A stretch of DNA of 64,000 bases from Macrotis lagotis (GCF_037893015.1 NC_133665.1:41778154-41842153), one strand, 5' to 3'. Shown: positions 1 to 11,699, counted from the first letter of the stretch. Made by a program: numbers and translations. The notes: a model not told the origin generated them from the letters alone.

Positions 1-402
1 CTTTGGGAGTGCTCTTCTGGACTCGGGCCACTGGAAATTGAGTCAGATTCATTCCACAGTCTGGACATGAAGTTGGTGGGACTGATTTTAGATAGGAATT
101 GTGCTATGAGAAACCCTATTCTTTCTCATGGATCAAGATGGTAGAGGGAAATAGTATGACCCTAAGATGTTGGGGAAAATATTTGTCCTTGTTCTTACTA
201 AGTGCATATTCAATTGTGAAATCTAATTGATATTAAGTGATTAAACAGAATTAGAGCACTAATCACTGGAAGCTAACAATAGGGGAAAAAGTCAATGGGA
301 AATTGAACCTATGAGATTTTTGAAGAGACATACCCAAATCCCTTTGGGTATGATGACTGGCTCTGGAAGAAGGATGAGCATCATGCTTGCCAAAAGCATC
401 TG
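1..402. other. Unassigned sequence left of the solo LTR
   Basis: I see no gene, RNA or recognisable repeat here. The last six bases (CATCTG, 397-402) are the left target-site duplication of the LTR that follows. Short open frames entering from the LTR have no protein features. Confidence 0.5.
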
Positions 403-750
403 TGCTCGAGGACCTATCCCAAGCCGTTGCCTGGATACGTACCTCTTCCCGGTCTTCAGACATCACAGACCCTCCTTGAGGACAGAGGGCAATAAACTGG
501 ACAGAACACCCAAAATACCCAGTAGCAGTCTAACAAGCAGGGCTTTATTGCTTACACTGCAGCAAAAAAATGGCTCCTGTCTTCCCCAGTCCGGTCCCTT
601 TTATAGTCCCGAGCTCCTCCCCTGTTCCTCCCGCATGGGCAGAGCCACTCCTGTTAACGGGGCCGTTCCCAGTGCCCATGTGGGAGGGTTCACACCCCCA
701 GGCATCTCCTAGCCCATAGGTGGCCAAGGTCCAGAGCTGGGTCCCTGACA
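403..750 (-). mobile_element. Solo LTR of an endogenous retrovirus
   Basis: Read on the minus strand the element begins TGTCAGGGAC and ends CCTCGAGCA, so it has TG...CA ends. It is flanked by a perfect 6-bp duplication CATCTG (397-402 and 751-756). A TATA-like CTATAAAAG lies at 598-606 and an AATAAA poly(A) signal at 544-549, both on the minus strand and in the order expected for U3 then R. The 348 bp are richer in G+C than the flanks. A 6-bp duplication is typical of class II (betaretrovirus-like) and some class I elements. No internal gag, pol or env lies on either side, so this is a solo LTR left by recombination. It could still carry promoter activity. Boundaries are confident; the family is not known. 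Confidence 0.8.
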
Positions 751-1340
751 CATCTGGAAGAATCCTGCTGTCAGAATATAAGCTTTGAGGTCTTTGAATA
801 TATAAAGGGACCCAACTTAGCCAAACTGACATTGAAACACTGTAATATTCCTTCCAGTTCTAGAGTTCTTTGAATCTACAAATACCATTTTATATTTTTC
901 AAGTTTTATTTCAGAAGTTTCCACATGGGAATTAAATTCTGTCCTCCATTTAATATATTTTAATAATATTTACTGTTTTAGAACTCAGTGTCAATCTGTT
1001 AGCATTTTATAAAATTAACAAGATATATGTTTTTATAAGATACTATCTTTACTATTTTTGTAATAAGGAACTATACCTCATTTCCCACAATTTTAATAAA
1101 TTCTAGCTGTAGGATAAGTTCAATGTAATGTCTAGTTTCTTTCAACTAAACTCAGCACTGTTCCAGTTTAATGAATTCAATTATGGATCTTCTTAGAAGA
1201 TTCTCCATCTTCTGTTGAAACTCACCTAGTGGGGAATCCATATAAGCCCACTCTCGAACACACTCTTGAGCCTCATAATTAAATGGTCAGGCTTATTATT
1301 ACTATTGTTATTTGTTATTAATGCTTTTGTGCATGAAAAA
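751..1340. other. AT-rich stretch without recognised features
   Basis: After the right CATCTG duplication of the LTR (751-756) the sequence is AT-rich with no long open frame and no repeat I recognise. Confidence 0.5.
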
Positions 1341-1349
1341 ATGCAATCA

Positions 1350-1448
1350 CCAACAAGTTAATGGACTTGCCCAAGATCATATAGTAAATAATATAGCTAG
1401 AACAAAAAATAAATCTCCTGACTTTTAGTACTTTCCACTACATCAAAA
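1350..1448 (-). repeat. MIR-like CORE-SINE fragment
   Basis: The words GACTTGCCCAAGATCATATAG and CTCCTGACTTTTAGTACTTTCCACTA follow the reverse-complement pattern of MIR/CORE-SINE heads (protein-free, tRNA-derived). Strongly diverged; ends are approximate. Confidence 0.5.
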
Positions 1449-1449
1449 T

Positions 1450-2080
1450 GCTTATAAAATTCTGAATCAATAACAATTTTACTGAAATAATTTATTCTAA
1501 TTCATACTTTTCAGAAAAAGAACAACTAATGTATGCAACAGAGGTTAGAAATTTCATTAATTATGTTCTAATCATTCTGATTATAAATAAGTCATTGCAA
1601 ACAAGGTGTCAGGATTTATCCATTAGAACTATTATTGCCCATGAGTAAATGGGAATGTCTGAATTTCTACAAGTATCATTAAATTTATAATTCACTTCAG
1701 ATACTCAGAATATACTAATAGTTAAATATTTTAAGTTGTCATGAAGGACTATATTTTCTACTGTTAAAAACAACATAGACAAAATGAACAATAAGAAAAG
1801 TACAGTAGTTTTGCAACTCACACAAGACTAAGAAGAACTAACATGTTTTACCAAGGATAAATGCTACCAGGAGAAATTTTACTTCATTTCACTCCAGTAA
1901 ATGAGTAACTATTTAACTCATGGAAATGTGAAGAGCTGAGTAGAACTGCTTATCTTCAGTAGACAGGTAACTTCTGCAAAGTGTATAGAGTACATTACAT
2001 AGTGATCCATGGAAAGCAACCATATACTCTAGACAGATGTTTACCTGTTCATAATTATGTCATTAATGTAGCATGCTGCC
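1450..2080. other. AT-rich stretch without recognised features
   Basis: No open frame, RNA or repeat stands out. Unique or very old repeat sequence. Confidence 0.45.
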
Positions 2081-2084
2081 TCTT

Positions 2085-2250
2085 TTTACAGATGAACCAA
2101 TGGTCAAGACAGGCAATTACTTTTCAAACCAGATTCTGGATGACAGAAATTTGCTCATGATCAACCAGAGAACAGGTATCAGTGAGAGAATTTGAACCTG
2201 AATTCTCTGACTCCAGAACTCCAGTGCTATTTTTCTTATGACTAGTGAGA
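2085..2250 (-). repeat. MIR-like SINE relic
   Basis: Weak inverted MIR pattern: TTTTACAGATGAACCAATGG at the left and GAATTTGAACCTGAATTCTCTGACTCCAG at the right, where the tRNA-like B-box complement lies. Divergence is high. Confidence 0.4.
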
Positions 2251-2254
2251 ATCA

Positions 2255-2720
2255 TAGCAGAGAATCACAAAATCTTACAACTGAAAGGGATCCTATGAGG
2301 GCATTTGATACAGCCTATACCTGACTAAACTTTTATAATGTTTGCTTAAAGATCTTTAGTGGAAAAAAAACTCACTACTTTCCATTCAATGTTAGGAAGT
2401 TTTCCCTTATATCAATATTATTTCTTATATTAATTCTGCCTCTGTGAAATTTCCACTTATTCTTTTTTATTTTGCTTTCTGAAGTCAAGCAGAGCAGCTC
2501 TAATTGCTTTTCTAAATACCACACCCCTTCAAAATCTCCAAATTAAACATAATTATCAAGTTATTCCTTCAACAGATCCTCCCTCAAATACAGGATATCA
2601 AGGTCTTCCATTATACTGATTTATCAATGACCCCCTTGCAAGTGAATATAATACTCCTGGAACTAATACACTTTTACATTGGGCAACTAATCTTCTCTTA
2701 CTGTAGGATATAGTTGGCAG
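2255..2720 (-). mobile_element. L3 (CR1-clade LINE) 3'-end relic
   Basis: Begins with AGAATCATAGCAGAGAATCA, the inverted form of the CR1/L3 terminal ATTCTGTG-type repeat. It continues through ACTGAAAGGGATCCTATGAGG, GGAAGTTTTCCCTTATATC and TTCCTTCAACAGATCCTCCCTC, which follow the familiar antisense order of the L3 3' region. No reading frame survives. Confidence 0.6.
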
Positions 2721-3198
2721 ATTCTACTCTCTCCCATTTTGTTAAATAAGTAAAACACAAACTTCTGAACAACCAGGTCTGTAGTCACTCTCTAGACCTT
2801 CATAACTGTTCAACAATCATTAGCAATGAGACTAGTAACTTAAACCTCTCCATGACAGGTGTTCCTTTGTGTATGCCCCTTTATACCTTTAGCTACAACT
2901 CCCCTTAGACATTTCTATTATTTTCTTTTTGTTCCAAAGAACATTATCCTTGATAGAGAAAACAAGCAATCTAAGAGTTGAGTATGTTTTTCTGGATCTT
3001 CTATTGTCACCGTCACATCCATCCCTTAATCAGTGGTCCTTTTCCTCAATATAGTTTAAAATTTAAATTGAAAAAAAATGCATTTCTTGTCTTTAGCATG
3101 CCTTGCCAGCTTCAGCTCTCTCTGAGCTTTCACAGTCCTGACAATTCTTATATTCATTCTCCATTGCCTGCTCTTACTTCCATCTTTTGTGAGGAGGG
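2720..3198. other. Unassigned sequence between L3 relic and tandem array
   Basis: No gene recognised. An open frame of 83 codons (2978-3229) has no domain, and it runs into the tandem array and an oligo-T stretch; I treat it as chance. Confidence 0.45.
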
Positions 3199-4520
3199 AA
3201 GACTTCATTTAACCTTTTTTTTTTTTTGAAAACATTCCTTCTGAAAATGATTTTTTGTACCAGTAAAAACTCTTGTAAAATAACTCACAGTCCAAATCAC
3301 TGCAGCATACCCAGTGTAGATCAAAATAATTGGCTGATAAATGGAACAATTCCAACCAGTCATTGTATTTACATCCAAAATAAATGATTTGATTTGCTCA
3401 CTCTCTATGCTGTGTGAGGAAAAATGGAAGACACCACAATTGCAAAAGACTGTCAGTATAAGACAATTTTCCAAATAGTATTTATGAGCATATATTAAAA
3501 ACTAAAACACAGATTTGAAAGAGATTTCTTTTTTCCCTTATCAAAGGAAACTGTTTGATTCATCTATAAAACTATTCATCACACTTGTTCTACCTCATTG
3601 CTGAGAAAATCAGATTGTTGACTGAAATAATATGGTGATCATGGGAAGCTCTTTGGCTTTTCTAAATCACTATTGTGTTTCTATCCAAAATGAAAGAATT
3701 TGCAATGCAGTCTTCACAGTGGTGGAACCAGAGAAATATAATATGTTTGCAAGTGCTTTTTAGCTCCTAACAGCTTGCCAAAACCAAATTACCTTCCACA
3801 CACCAAAACAAAAGCACAGAATGATATAGAAGTTGATTTGGAAGAGAACAGTATAGAGATTCCAGGTTCTTTGTTAACCTTGCTTGAGAAAATCATTTTC
3901 TTGGCCTACAAAATTCTTTTCCATTAAATATAATTGTATTAACTTATTACTGAAAGAACAGAAATAATTGGGTGACTTTTTGGAACACAATCAACCATTC
4001 TGAATATCTGTTATCTAAAATAAATTATTTGGCATATCTATTTTCTATATTGGGGCAGAAAGTGAAAGACTACATATGCTCAAGAAAATTTCAGACATTT
4101 CCCATTTACAAATGGCTTCTAGTAATAAAACTGAAATAGAAAATAGAGAAGACTTCTTTTAACCATTATTCCCAAAATAAGTTGTTCTACCTATAAAATT
4201 CTTCTAAATATGGTACAATTGTATTAACTCATAGCAAGAAAATAGAGATGACAATTTAAAAAGTGTGCTTTCTTGAAGTGCCCAACCATTCTTCATATAT
4301 ATCCATTTCCTCACCATTAACGGATGCTGAGCTTCTTCTATTCTACAAATGGGAAGAAATATGAAAAAATAAAATGAGGACAAGTAGTTTTATCATTTGG
4401 AAATTTGCCAATTTTCCAAATTTGCTTGAAAACTTTAAAACAATCAGAGTCAAATGAGAATTTGTTTAACTTCTTTCATTAAACTATTTTCACTGCTTAT
4501 CAAACTATTCTTCAGGTAAT
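3199..4520. repeat. Degenerate tandem array, unit about 310 bp, four to five copies
   Basis: Landmark words recur at roughly even spacing. A GAAGACTTCATTTAACC-like word lies near 3199, 3518, 3863, 4150 and 4460. An AAAATAAATGATTTG-like word lies near 3377, 3686, 4017 and 4314. A TATAAAATTCTTC-like word lies near 3264, 3569, 3909, 4195 and 4503. Spacings run from about 283 to 345 bp. Copies are strongly diverged and carry no open frame. This looks like an old local tandem amplification rather than a known interspersed element, but it was assembled by eye. Confidence 0.5.
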
Positions 4521-4559
4521 GAAATTAAAAACACTACAAGACAAGATTAAGGGCAAAAT

Positions 4560-4830
4560 GATGTTGCTGTTGGGTGTAGTGGATAGAGCAATAGACTTAC
4601 AGACCAGATTTCAAATATTAACTCAGAAACTTACTAGCTGTGTGACCCTGAGCAATCTATTTAATCTTTCAGTGGCCCCAGTCAACTCTCAGATTAAATT
4701 TCAGAACAGTTATTGATCTGCATTGGTAGAGGAAGTTCTCTCATTGGAAAGTTTCCTATACCAATGAAATAAATGAAGGAGATGAATTCAATTACTTCTG
4801 ATAATCTTTCTAGATCAAAAGCTGTGATTC
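4560..4830 (+). repeat. CORE-SINE (MIR-like, marsupial variant with long tail)
   Basis: Head GGTGTAGTGGATAGAGCAAT, B-box-like GATTTCAAATATT and core TTACTAGCTGTGTGACCCTG are tRNA-SINE features. A distinctive tail (TGATCTGCATTGGTAGAGG... CCTATACCAATGAAAT) recurs in diverged form near 49.05-49.12 kb. The 65-codon open frame inside it is incidental. Confidence 0.65.
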
Positions 4831-5764
4831 TATTAAACTTATAAGGTATCTCCAACCATTTTCCATGAAGTGAAATTGGAGTTTAGTTCTAATTACAATA
4901 TATGATTTGCATTATTAATTCCCTACATTGCTGAATAAACCTGGAAGAAAAACAAGTATAGAAGATTGTGATTTAAGGTGGGATACTTTAGAAATGGCTT
5001 TCTTATATCTAAGCTGAGACAGAAAATTAAAAGGAAATTTTTCTATTATCTATCATTCAGAATAACATTTGTTTTATCAATAAGACTCTCCTCCATACAG
5101 CTTAAATTCTACCTCATTGTAGTTATCACAGACAACCAGATTGTTATTGGAAGAACCATGATGGTTGTCCTGATGTTCTAAAATGGTTGCATGTTTTCTT
5201 ATCCATTATGAACTATTTTACATTATGCATTCTTTACTATAGTCAATAAAATATAATGGAAAACAAGCTGGAGAGGACAGTTCTCAAGAAAACTTGTCAA
5301 GTCAAAATTACCTTCCACCAGTAAATATCGAAACAATGCTAGAATAGTCATTCATGAAAGATAATGGGAAAATATGAATCATAAATGGTCACTTAACATA
5401 TGCTTCATCCTTGCTAGGGTAAAAGGGAAAAAGATGGTACCATTCCAAAAGGATTTCAACTTCTGGGAAATGTCCCAATACAACTGGCTTCTATAGCTTC
5501 TAGTAAATGTGGCAAAGTAAGAGGTTCAGATGAGGCTAGGCTCCTAACATGTCCTTCAAATAAAAAAAAAAGCAATTGTAGAAATACAAAAGAAAAGAGA
5601 AACAGCTAAATCACATAATAAGGTCGAAATTGGAATGTTTAATTTAAAAGTTACTTAGTCTGACCCATACCTGAAAAAGAATCCCTCAACAAAACAAACA
5701 AGTCATAATGCAGACACTGACAGGTTCCAGCCTGGGAAGAGTCATCTAAAGTGTCAGAAAACTG
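4830..5764. other. AT-rich stretch without recognised features
   Basis: No gene or RNA seen. Short open frames lack domains. A run of A's near 5561-5571 is the only simple repeat. Confidence 0.45.
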
Positions 5765-5917
5765 GGGGCAGCTAGGTGGCGCAGTGGATAGAGCACTGGC
5801 CCTGGAGTTAGGAGTACCTGAGTTCAAATCCGATCTCAGACACTTAATAATTACCTAGCTGTGTGGCCTTGGGCAAGCCACTTAACCCCCTTGCCTTGCA
5901 AAAACCTAAAAAACGAA
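5765..5917 (+). mobile_element. tRNA-derived SINE (CCTTGCAAAAACC family)
   Basis: Near-complete copy: GGGGGCAGCTAGGTGGCGCA head, GAGTTCAAATCCGATC B-box region, TAATTACCTAGCTGTGTGGC core and TTGCCTTGCAAAAACC tail with A-rich end. Flanks show an imperfect duplication (AAAGTGTCAGAAAA / GAAAGTGTTTGAAAA). Confidence 0.9.
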
Positions 5918-6011
5918 AGTGTTTGAAAATGTTCCCTGATTTCAAAACAAAATTTACTTCTTTGCAGATTCTCCAAGTCTTCACCACTGTGACTATTTTC
6001 TGACTACAGAA

Positions 6012-6180
6012 GTAATCAATAAGCATTTAATAAGCACCTACTATATATATTTCTGGCATTGTACAAGAGCTACAAATATAAAAATGTGAAGTCCTTACCC
6101 TCGGGGACCTTAAATTCTATTTAGGGATCGACTTGTACACATATTTTGACATAACATATATAAGAAAAGTAAAAAAATAA
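6012..6180 (+). repeat. Interspersed repeat relic with CATTTAATAAGCACCTACTA start
   Basis: AATAAGCATTTAATAAGCACCTACTATATATATTTCTGGCATTG followed by TCCTTACCCTCGGGGACCTTAAATTCTA matches a repeat class abundant in therian mammals. The opening motif is the complement of an L2-like 3' end. Related copies start near 6200, 15105 and 53675. Family name not established here. Confidence 0.45.
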
Positions 6181-6194
6181 TTGTTTTCAGGAGA

Positions 6195-6640
6195 GAAACT
6201 AAAGCTGAGTAGATAGCTAGGTAACAAACATTTATTTAGTTAGTTAGTTTCAGGCATTGCTGGCAATTTCAATGCTGAGAACAAAAAGGAGAAGACTGCT
6301 CCTGCCCTCAAAGGACATATATTCTAATAAAGGGTATCTTAGAATCGGACACACAACTAGAAATATAATGAAGTCTTGAGCTCACAATTAAGAGAGGGGA
6401 CTACAAAGTTAGATAGATATTATAGGGTAAGAACACTCCAGACTTACTAAGAAGAATTGGAGGGCAATAAGGCAGGCAAGTCATGATGTCAAAATGACTG
6501 TTTCAGAAGCATAGATGGGGAAGGGATGAGGAGTGAATCAGAAAAGGTTTCATACTGGAAGATTGCACCTGAACTGATCTTTGAAAAATATAGTGATCAT
6601 AAAAGGCAAGTTGTGAGACTCAGAAGAAAAAATAAAAACT
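6195..6640 (+). repeat. Second copy of the same long interspersed repeat
   Basis: ACAAACATTTATTTAGTTAG, then CTCCTGCCCTCAAAGGACATATATTCTAAT, then AGAAAAGGTTTCATACTGGAAG mirror the consensus order gathered from the copies near 15.1 and 53.7 kb (start motif, 'CCTGCCCTCAAGGAGCTTAC', 'GAAGGTGGCATTTGAGCTG'). Non-coding. Confidence 0.45.
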
Positions 6641-8184
6641 ATCATATGTAATATTTTAATATATTTAAATATGCATAATATAATATATATTATAATACAT
6701 AATTTATTTAAATAGAGACAACAAAGTAACTAAACACAGATAGAAAAAGGAATTCACACATCCTTACCAAGAGAGGTAATCATATGGATAAAATGAAGAA
6801 TATAATATAGAAAGCAAGAACTAAAACTTATGAGAAAATCAAAAGCTCAAATATAAATTTTGCAAAAATAAAAAAATTACAAAAGGAATTGAAACAAGAA
6901 TTTAAATATATTAAGGATGATTAGGAAGTATGAGAAGGATATGGACTTTGAAATGTTTGCAGACAGAAGCACTTCATGTAAGTCTAAAAAAACAAATGGA
7001 GTTCTTAGACCAAAGAGATAAATATCTTGACACATTTCTCAAATTAAGGTTAACCAGTTGCTGACAAAATGGGAGAACATTCAGAGTTCTCTATTGCCAA
7101 ACAACTAGGGTGTTTTAAATGAGTGTTTCAGGTAAACAAAGGAAATACTAGGAAAATAAGAAGGGAAGGAGCACAGGGTAATCCCAAAAGAAAGATCCCA
7201 TATGATAAAGGGGAAGTATGATATAGCTACTAGTAAAAGAGGAATTGTGTTTAGAGTGACTTTAACAAATTCAAATTAATAACAGAAAAAAATAAAGAAT
7301 AAGGAAGTCTGTGTTCCCCACTGCTAAATCAATTTAAAAAAGAAAAGGAAAAACTATACTATGCAAGTGGACTGAACTCAACAAAAACAAAAGCAGTTGC
7401 AGAATGAATTAAACAGAATACAGTGATAAACTCTTTAGAGGAAGCATGTTTAATACAGCAAGACTTTAAATAAACTCAAATTTAAAGTGTGATCTAAACT
7501 TGACTACAATACCTTCAAATCATGAAATGTGGAATTGGCATTGATGCCAAAGTCAAATTCATAGCAGAAAGCATTCAAAGAGATAAAGACACACTAAAAG
7601 TTTATATCCAAAATTAGAAGATATAAATTTTAAACATAAAATAATTTAATGATTCTACAGTTAAAATTGTAAAGAAAAGCCTTGTATTTTGGCAAGGAAA
7701 AAAAAGCCTGAAAATCACCTGCTATGGGAATATAATAAATCTAATGAAAAGATAAGCAAGAAAAAACTATAGATTCCATAGCATATTAAAAGTAAATGAA
7801 AAAGAAGGAATATATATTTTAACTCAAAAATTGATCATTTATTTGATCATAAAAGGTATATTGGCCAATGTAAAAAGCAAAATGTCTTTTCAAAACATTT
7901 ACTGATCATAATACAAGATGTCAGTAACAAATAATCATCCAATAGGTAAAATGCAAAGACTCTTGTAAAAATTAAAATATTCTTATGAAATAATGCTTAA
8001 GAAAAAGAAAAATCATTTTAATAGCAAATTACATTTAAGATGATAATTCAAATAGAACCTATCAAGCATACTGTATACAATGACCACTGAGTTCATAGAC
8101 AAATTTATTGTTCTGAATGTATTTTTCATAAAAGGAGAAAATTAACTTAGCAAGTTCATTCTATACTTTTAAAAATCTAGAATA
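6640..8184. other. A-rich tract, probably degenerate repeat, unidentified
   Basis: About 1.5 kb with A-rich plus strand and no open frame of interest. The composition resembles the coding strand of dead retroelements, but I could not place it in a known L1 segment. Confidence 0.3.
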
Positions 8185-8330
8185 GGTGGCAGCTAGGTGG
8201 CACAGTGGATAAAGCACCGGCCCTGGAGTCAGGAGTACTTGGGTTCAAATCTGGTCTCAGACACTTAATAATTACCTAGCTGTGTAGCCTTGGGCAAGCC
8301 ACTTAACCCCATTGCCTTGCAAAAAAAACC
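8185..8330 (+). mobile_element. tRNA-derived SINE (CCTTGCAAAAACC family)
   Basis: Head GGTGGCAGCTAGGTGGCACA, B box GGTTCAAATCTGG, core TAATTACCTAGCTGTGTAGC and tail ATTGCCTTGCAAAAAAAACC. Flanks CTAGAATA / CTAGAACA suggest a target-site duplication. A TA-rich microsatellite follows directly. Confidence 0.9.
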
Positions 8331-8337
8331 AAACTAG

Positions 8338-8398
8338 AACATATATATATACATATATATATATCTATATCTATATATATATATATATATACATATAA
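8338..8398. repeat. TA-rich microsatellite
   Basis: Alternating AT with ATC/ATAC interruptions directly after the SINE tail, a common place for microsatellite birth. Confidence 0.85.
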
Positions 8399-8519
8399 GG
8401 GAAAACAAAAAAATTAATAAGATCAGAAAAAGAATTAATATAGTTAAAATTAAAATAAAATAAATGAAATAGTAAATCCAAAAGTTATTAGAAAAAAGAA
8501 GGAAAATCTGATTTTTTAA

Positions 8520-9260
8520 AAAAGAAGCCTAAGGTTTCAACTCATACAAAAATAATAGGCAGGTGGTATTGGAGGTATAGTGGAAAGACAGGTACACTTG
8601 ATTAATGCATTGTTTATGGAACTGTGAATTGGTTCAATTATTGTGGTAAGCAATTTGGAATTATACATAAAAAATGACTAAATTGTCCATACCCTCTGAC
8701 TCAGAGAGATTCTACTGCTAGGCATTTAAATCCCAATAAATCAATGATTTAAAAAAAAACAAGGATTTACATGAACTGAAATATTGATAGCAATACTTTT
8801 GCAATGTCAAAGAACTGGAAATAAAAGGAAAGTCCCATTAAGTGGAGCATAATTCAAGTATATGAATGCAATGGAATATTACTGAATTGTAAAAAAAAGA
8901 CAATCATGATGAAAACAGAAAAATATGAAAAGGCATGGACTAAAACCAAGTGAAGAAAGCAGACCCAAGAAAACAACTACAACAGTGTAAATGAAAAGAA
9001 CAAGAAAATCATGGAAATTGATTATTATGAAATTATAATAATGAAGCTAAACCTAAAAGAAGAGATATGAGTCACCTTCCTTCCCATTCCCATTTCTTTT
9101 GCAAAGGAAGGAATGGAACACTGCATGTAAACTAAGTCTTTGTAGATGGTTGATTCTGTTGAACTTCCCTCCCCCCCTTTTCTTCTTCTTTAAATCTAAT
9201 TATTAAGAAGAGATAGAAGGGAAGTATAGGTGACATAAAAGCAAAAGATATCTATAAAAA
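8520..9260 (+). mobile_element. L1 3' end (ORF2 C-terminus and 3' UTR), degenerate
   Basis: Phrases typical of marsupial L1 3' ends occur in order: GGAACTGTGAATTGGTTCAAT, AGCAATTTGGAATTATACAT, CATACCCTCTGACTCAG, CTACTGCTAGGCATTTAAAT, TATATGAATGCAATGGAATATTACTG, then GAAGAGATATGAGTCACC. Many stops. 5'-truncated. Confidence 0.7.
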
Positions 9261-9681
9261 TCTATTTTAAAGAATCATTAGTTTCAGATTGCCTAAAATG
9301 ACATTTTCTGTAATTGTTCTAAATCATTTTGGAGCAAGATCAGAATGTTGACAGATGTAAGTAGGCTCACTGTAAATCCTCTAAGTATTGTAATTTGGCC
9401 AGAGGTCAAAGATTTACCTCTACACAATCCAGAAGCATAACACCGTACCTTGAGGCTGTATTTTAGTTAGAGAAAAACATAATTGTCTCCTGATGATTCA
9501 GATTTTAGCACCCTTTCCCCAAAAACATCAAGGTGAAAAAATGATTTAATGGTACTTGATAACATCATCCTATCTTACATTCAAAATTATGATAATAGAA
9601 TCTCAAGATGTTTTCCATATAATTTACCTCTTTTAAATTTCTCCTAAACATTAAAATTTAAACCAAGATAAAAAAAATTTC

Positions 9682-9850
9682 TAGGCAGAATGATATAGTA
9701 GATAAGTTAGTGAAATTGGAATCAGAGTTCAGATTCTACTTCAGGCCTCTAGTAGTTAGCTCCATGACTTTGCACAATACTTAGTCTTTCTGTGGCAATC
9801 TTTCCTCTAAGGGGTTGGACTTGACAACATCATTGTTGTTCTATCTCATT
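9682..9850 (+). repeat. MIR-like CORE-SINE relic
   Basis: GGCAGAATGATATAGTAGATAAG head, ATCAGAGTTCAGATTCTAC B-box region, TAGTTAGCTCCATGACTTTGCACAA core and a GGGGTTGGACTTGACAACATC tail follow MIR order. Diverged. Confidence 0.55.
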
Positions 9851-10500
9851 GCAGTAAAGTCAGAATTGTTTATAAACATTGGACAACTACTAAAAATCAC
9901 ACATTATTTCATCATTAGGAAATATGAATATTACAAAGAAACCATATGTCTAATCTTGCACTAGAAATCAGATTGGGCAATCATCATTATTATCATTTTC
10001 TGAGGGAAGAATTGGATGGTGAAGTAATTAAGACATGAGTAGGGTATAAATACCAGGATAAGAATAAAAATGGAAAATAGTAAGAGTATTTACACATAAT
10101 AGGTATTCAGTAAGTATATACTAATTTCTAATCATTCTTTCAAAAATGGTATTTTGAATTTCACTTTCAAAATTAAGTTGACTTTTTAAAAGTTGCTTTT
10201 AGTCAGGTTTAAGTTTAGGTCTTTGATGAAAAGATGAATAAAAATAATGTCCTTTATTTTTGAGTATTCAATAAATGGTTTTCTAAAAAATTAAAGTTTG
10301 TTTTTTACATGCTTCACTGAAATGTTCTGGGTATACCTTTGAATGAATATGTGTTGAATAGAATACAATTGAGTAAGCTATAAGAGTGACAACACTAAAA
10401 TCATAAAAAACTTAACCAAGAAAAAAAAATTTTCTAATTTCTAAACAAATAATAGCTAAGTAACCAAGGACATACATACATATATATAATACACACATCC
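9850..10500. other. AT-rich stretch without recognised features
   Basis: Nothing supported apart from short A runs. Confidence 0.45.
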
Positions 10501-10536
10501 ATGTGTATATATTTTATATATGTGTGTGTGTGTGCA
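10480..10536. repeat. TA/TG microsatellite
   Basis: ATACATATATATAATACACACATCC and later TATGTGTGTGTGTGTGTGCA form a mixed dinucleotide repeat. Confidence 0.8.
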
Positions 10537-10800
10537 TATCAGGCTCCCTTGTTTTTTGTGTGAGCAAAAGGATAATCATATGAGAAATTTGAGGTATGAG
10601 TTATAGGAAAGATTTTCTGAGTATCTGTATTTAAAGTATTCATAGACCAGCAAGTTGTTCCTTATCTTCTCTTAAGCAGAGCCCAAGAAATAGAAGGATG
10701 CCAAGGTGGTTAAGAGCTGATAAATAGATCAACTCTTCCAGCACTCAGCTTTGGATAGCATTTAGCATGAATTTTGAGGCCACAATCCTTTCTCTTGCTT

Positions 10801-10802
<2 letters not shown>

Positions 10803-10843
<41 letters not shown>

Positions 10844-10845
10844 AA
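10803..10845. repeat. (CA)n microsatellite
   Basis: An uninterrupted run of about 17 CA units, then AAACACAAA. The His-Thr repeat it encodes in the surrounding open frame is an artefact. Confidence 0.95.
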
Positions 10846-10849
10846 TTTT

Positions 10850-11540
10850 CTTCTGTATGGAGCACTTAAAGAATCCAACTCTTTCACACACATGCTTCCA
10901 AATAGCTACTTTAGGTCCAAGGTGTGCTTTAAGTTCCTATCCACTCAAAACCATAGTTCGCAAGAATCTACACATGTATTTAACCCATTTAACCATTTTC
11001 TTCTTAACCAGAAGGCATATTTAGTTCAAAGGAAAGACATTTAATGAAAAAGCATAGTAATAAAAGTCAAAAGTAAAATATTTCTCCACCACAATAAACC
11101 TAGTATGCACATTTGTACAAACAAATATACCATCAGTGAAAAAGAGTGCGCCAGAATTGGGACCATGCATAAGAGAAACATGTTTAGGAAGATATGTGAC
11201 TAAGGCAAAATGTCTTTGATGATACAGGACCACCAAATTTCAACTGGTAATGTCACAATGAAACCTTTAATGGACCTGCTCTCTGTTGGATATGGAATAA
11301 ATTTTTGATCATGTTGCTAGCTTGATGATATTTGTTAATTGCTGCTGGACCCATAGCTTTAACTGGACATTGTTCTACTGGTCCCTAATTGTCTCATGAT
11401 TCCATCTTCTCTGCTGAATTATTACCAGCTTCTGATCTCCATTTCTTCAAGTCCATTTGTTGATCATCCCAGCTCTAATTCAGATGAGGTGTAGTTATTA
11501 GAAAACATTTCCCTGATAAGAGTTGTCTAACAGTTCTTTT
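10850..11540. other. Unassigned sequence
   Basis: No gene or repeat recognised. Frames of 71-85 codons here have no domain or coding character. Confidence 0.4.
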
Positions 11541-11544
11541 CCTG

Positions 11545-11695
11545 TTCTTTTCTTTTTAATCTTTTTTCAATTACATGTAGAGACAGTTTTAAACATTCAT
11601 TTTTATAAAATTTTCTCCCTCCCTCTCTTCCCCTTCCCAAAATAACAACCAATCTGATATAGGTTATTCAGTCAAAATCATGTTAAATAACATCT
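11545..11695 (-). mobile_element. L1 3' UTR fragment
   Basis: TTTTTCAATTACATGTAGAGACAG, CATTCATTTTTATAAAATTTTCTCCCTCCCTC and AACCAATCTGATATAGGTTAT are the reverse complement of the marsupial L1 3' terminus. The same motif chain recurs at 36.95-37.2 kb. Confidence 0.75.
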
Positions 11696-11699
11696 TTAA

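Noticed and set aside
311-832. Overlapping frames of 95 and 133 codons near the left end
   Set aside because: They cover the GC-richer solo LTR and its flanks; no retroviral or host protein is encoded.
5765-5917. Functional tRNA genes at the SINE heads
   Set aside because: A and B boxes are tRNA-derived, but the acceptor and anticodon arms do not pair properly and each has a SINE core, an A-rich tail and target-site duplications.
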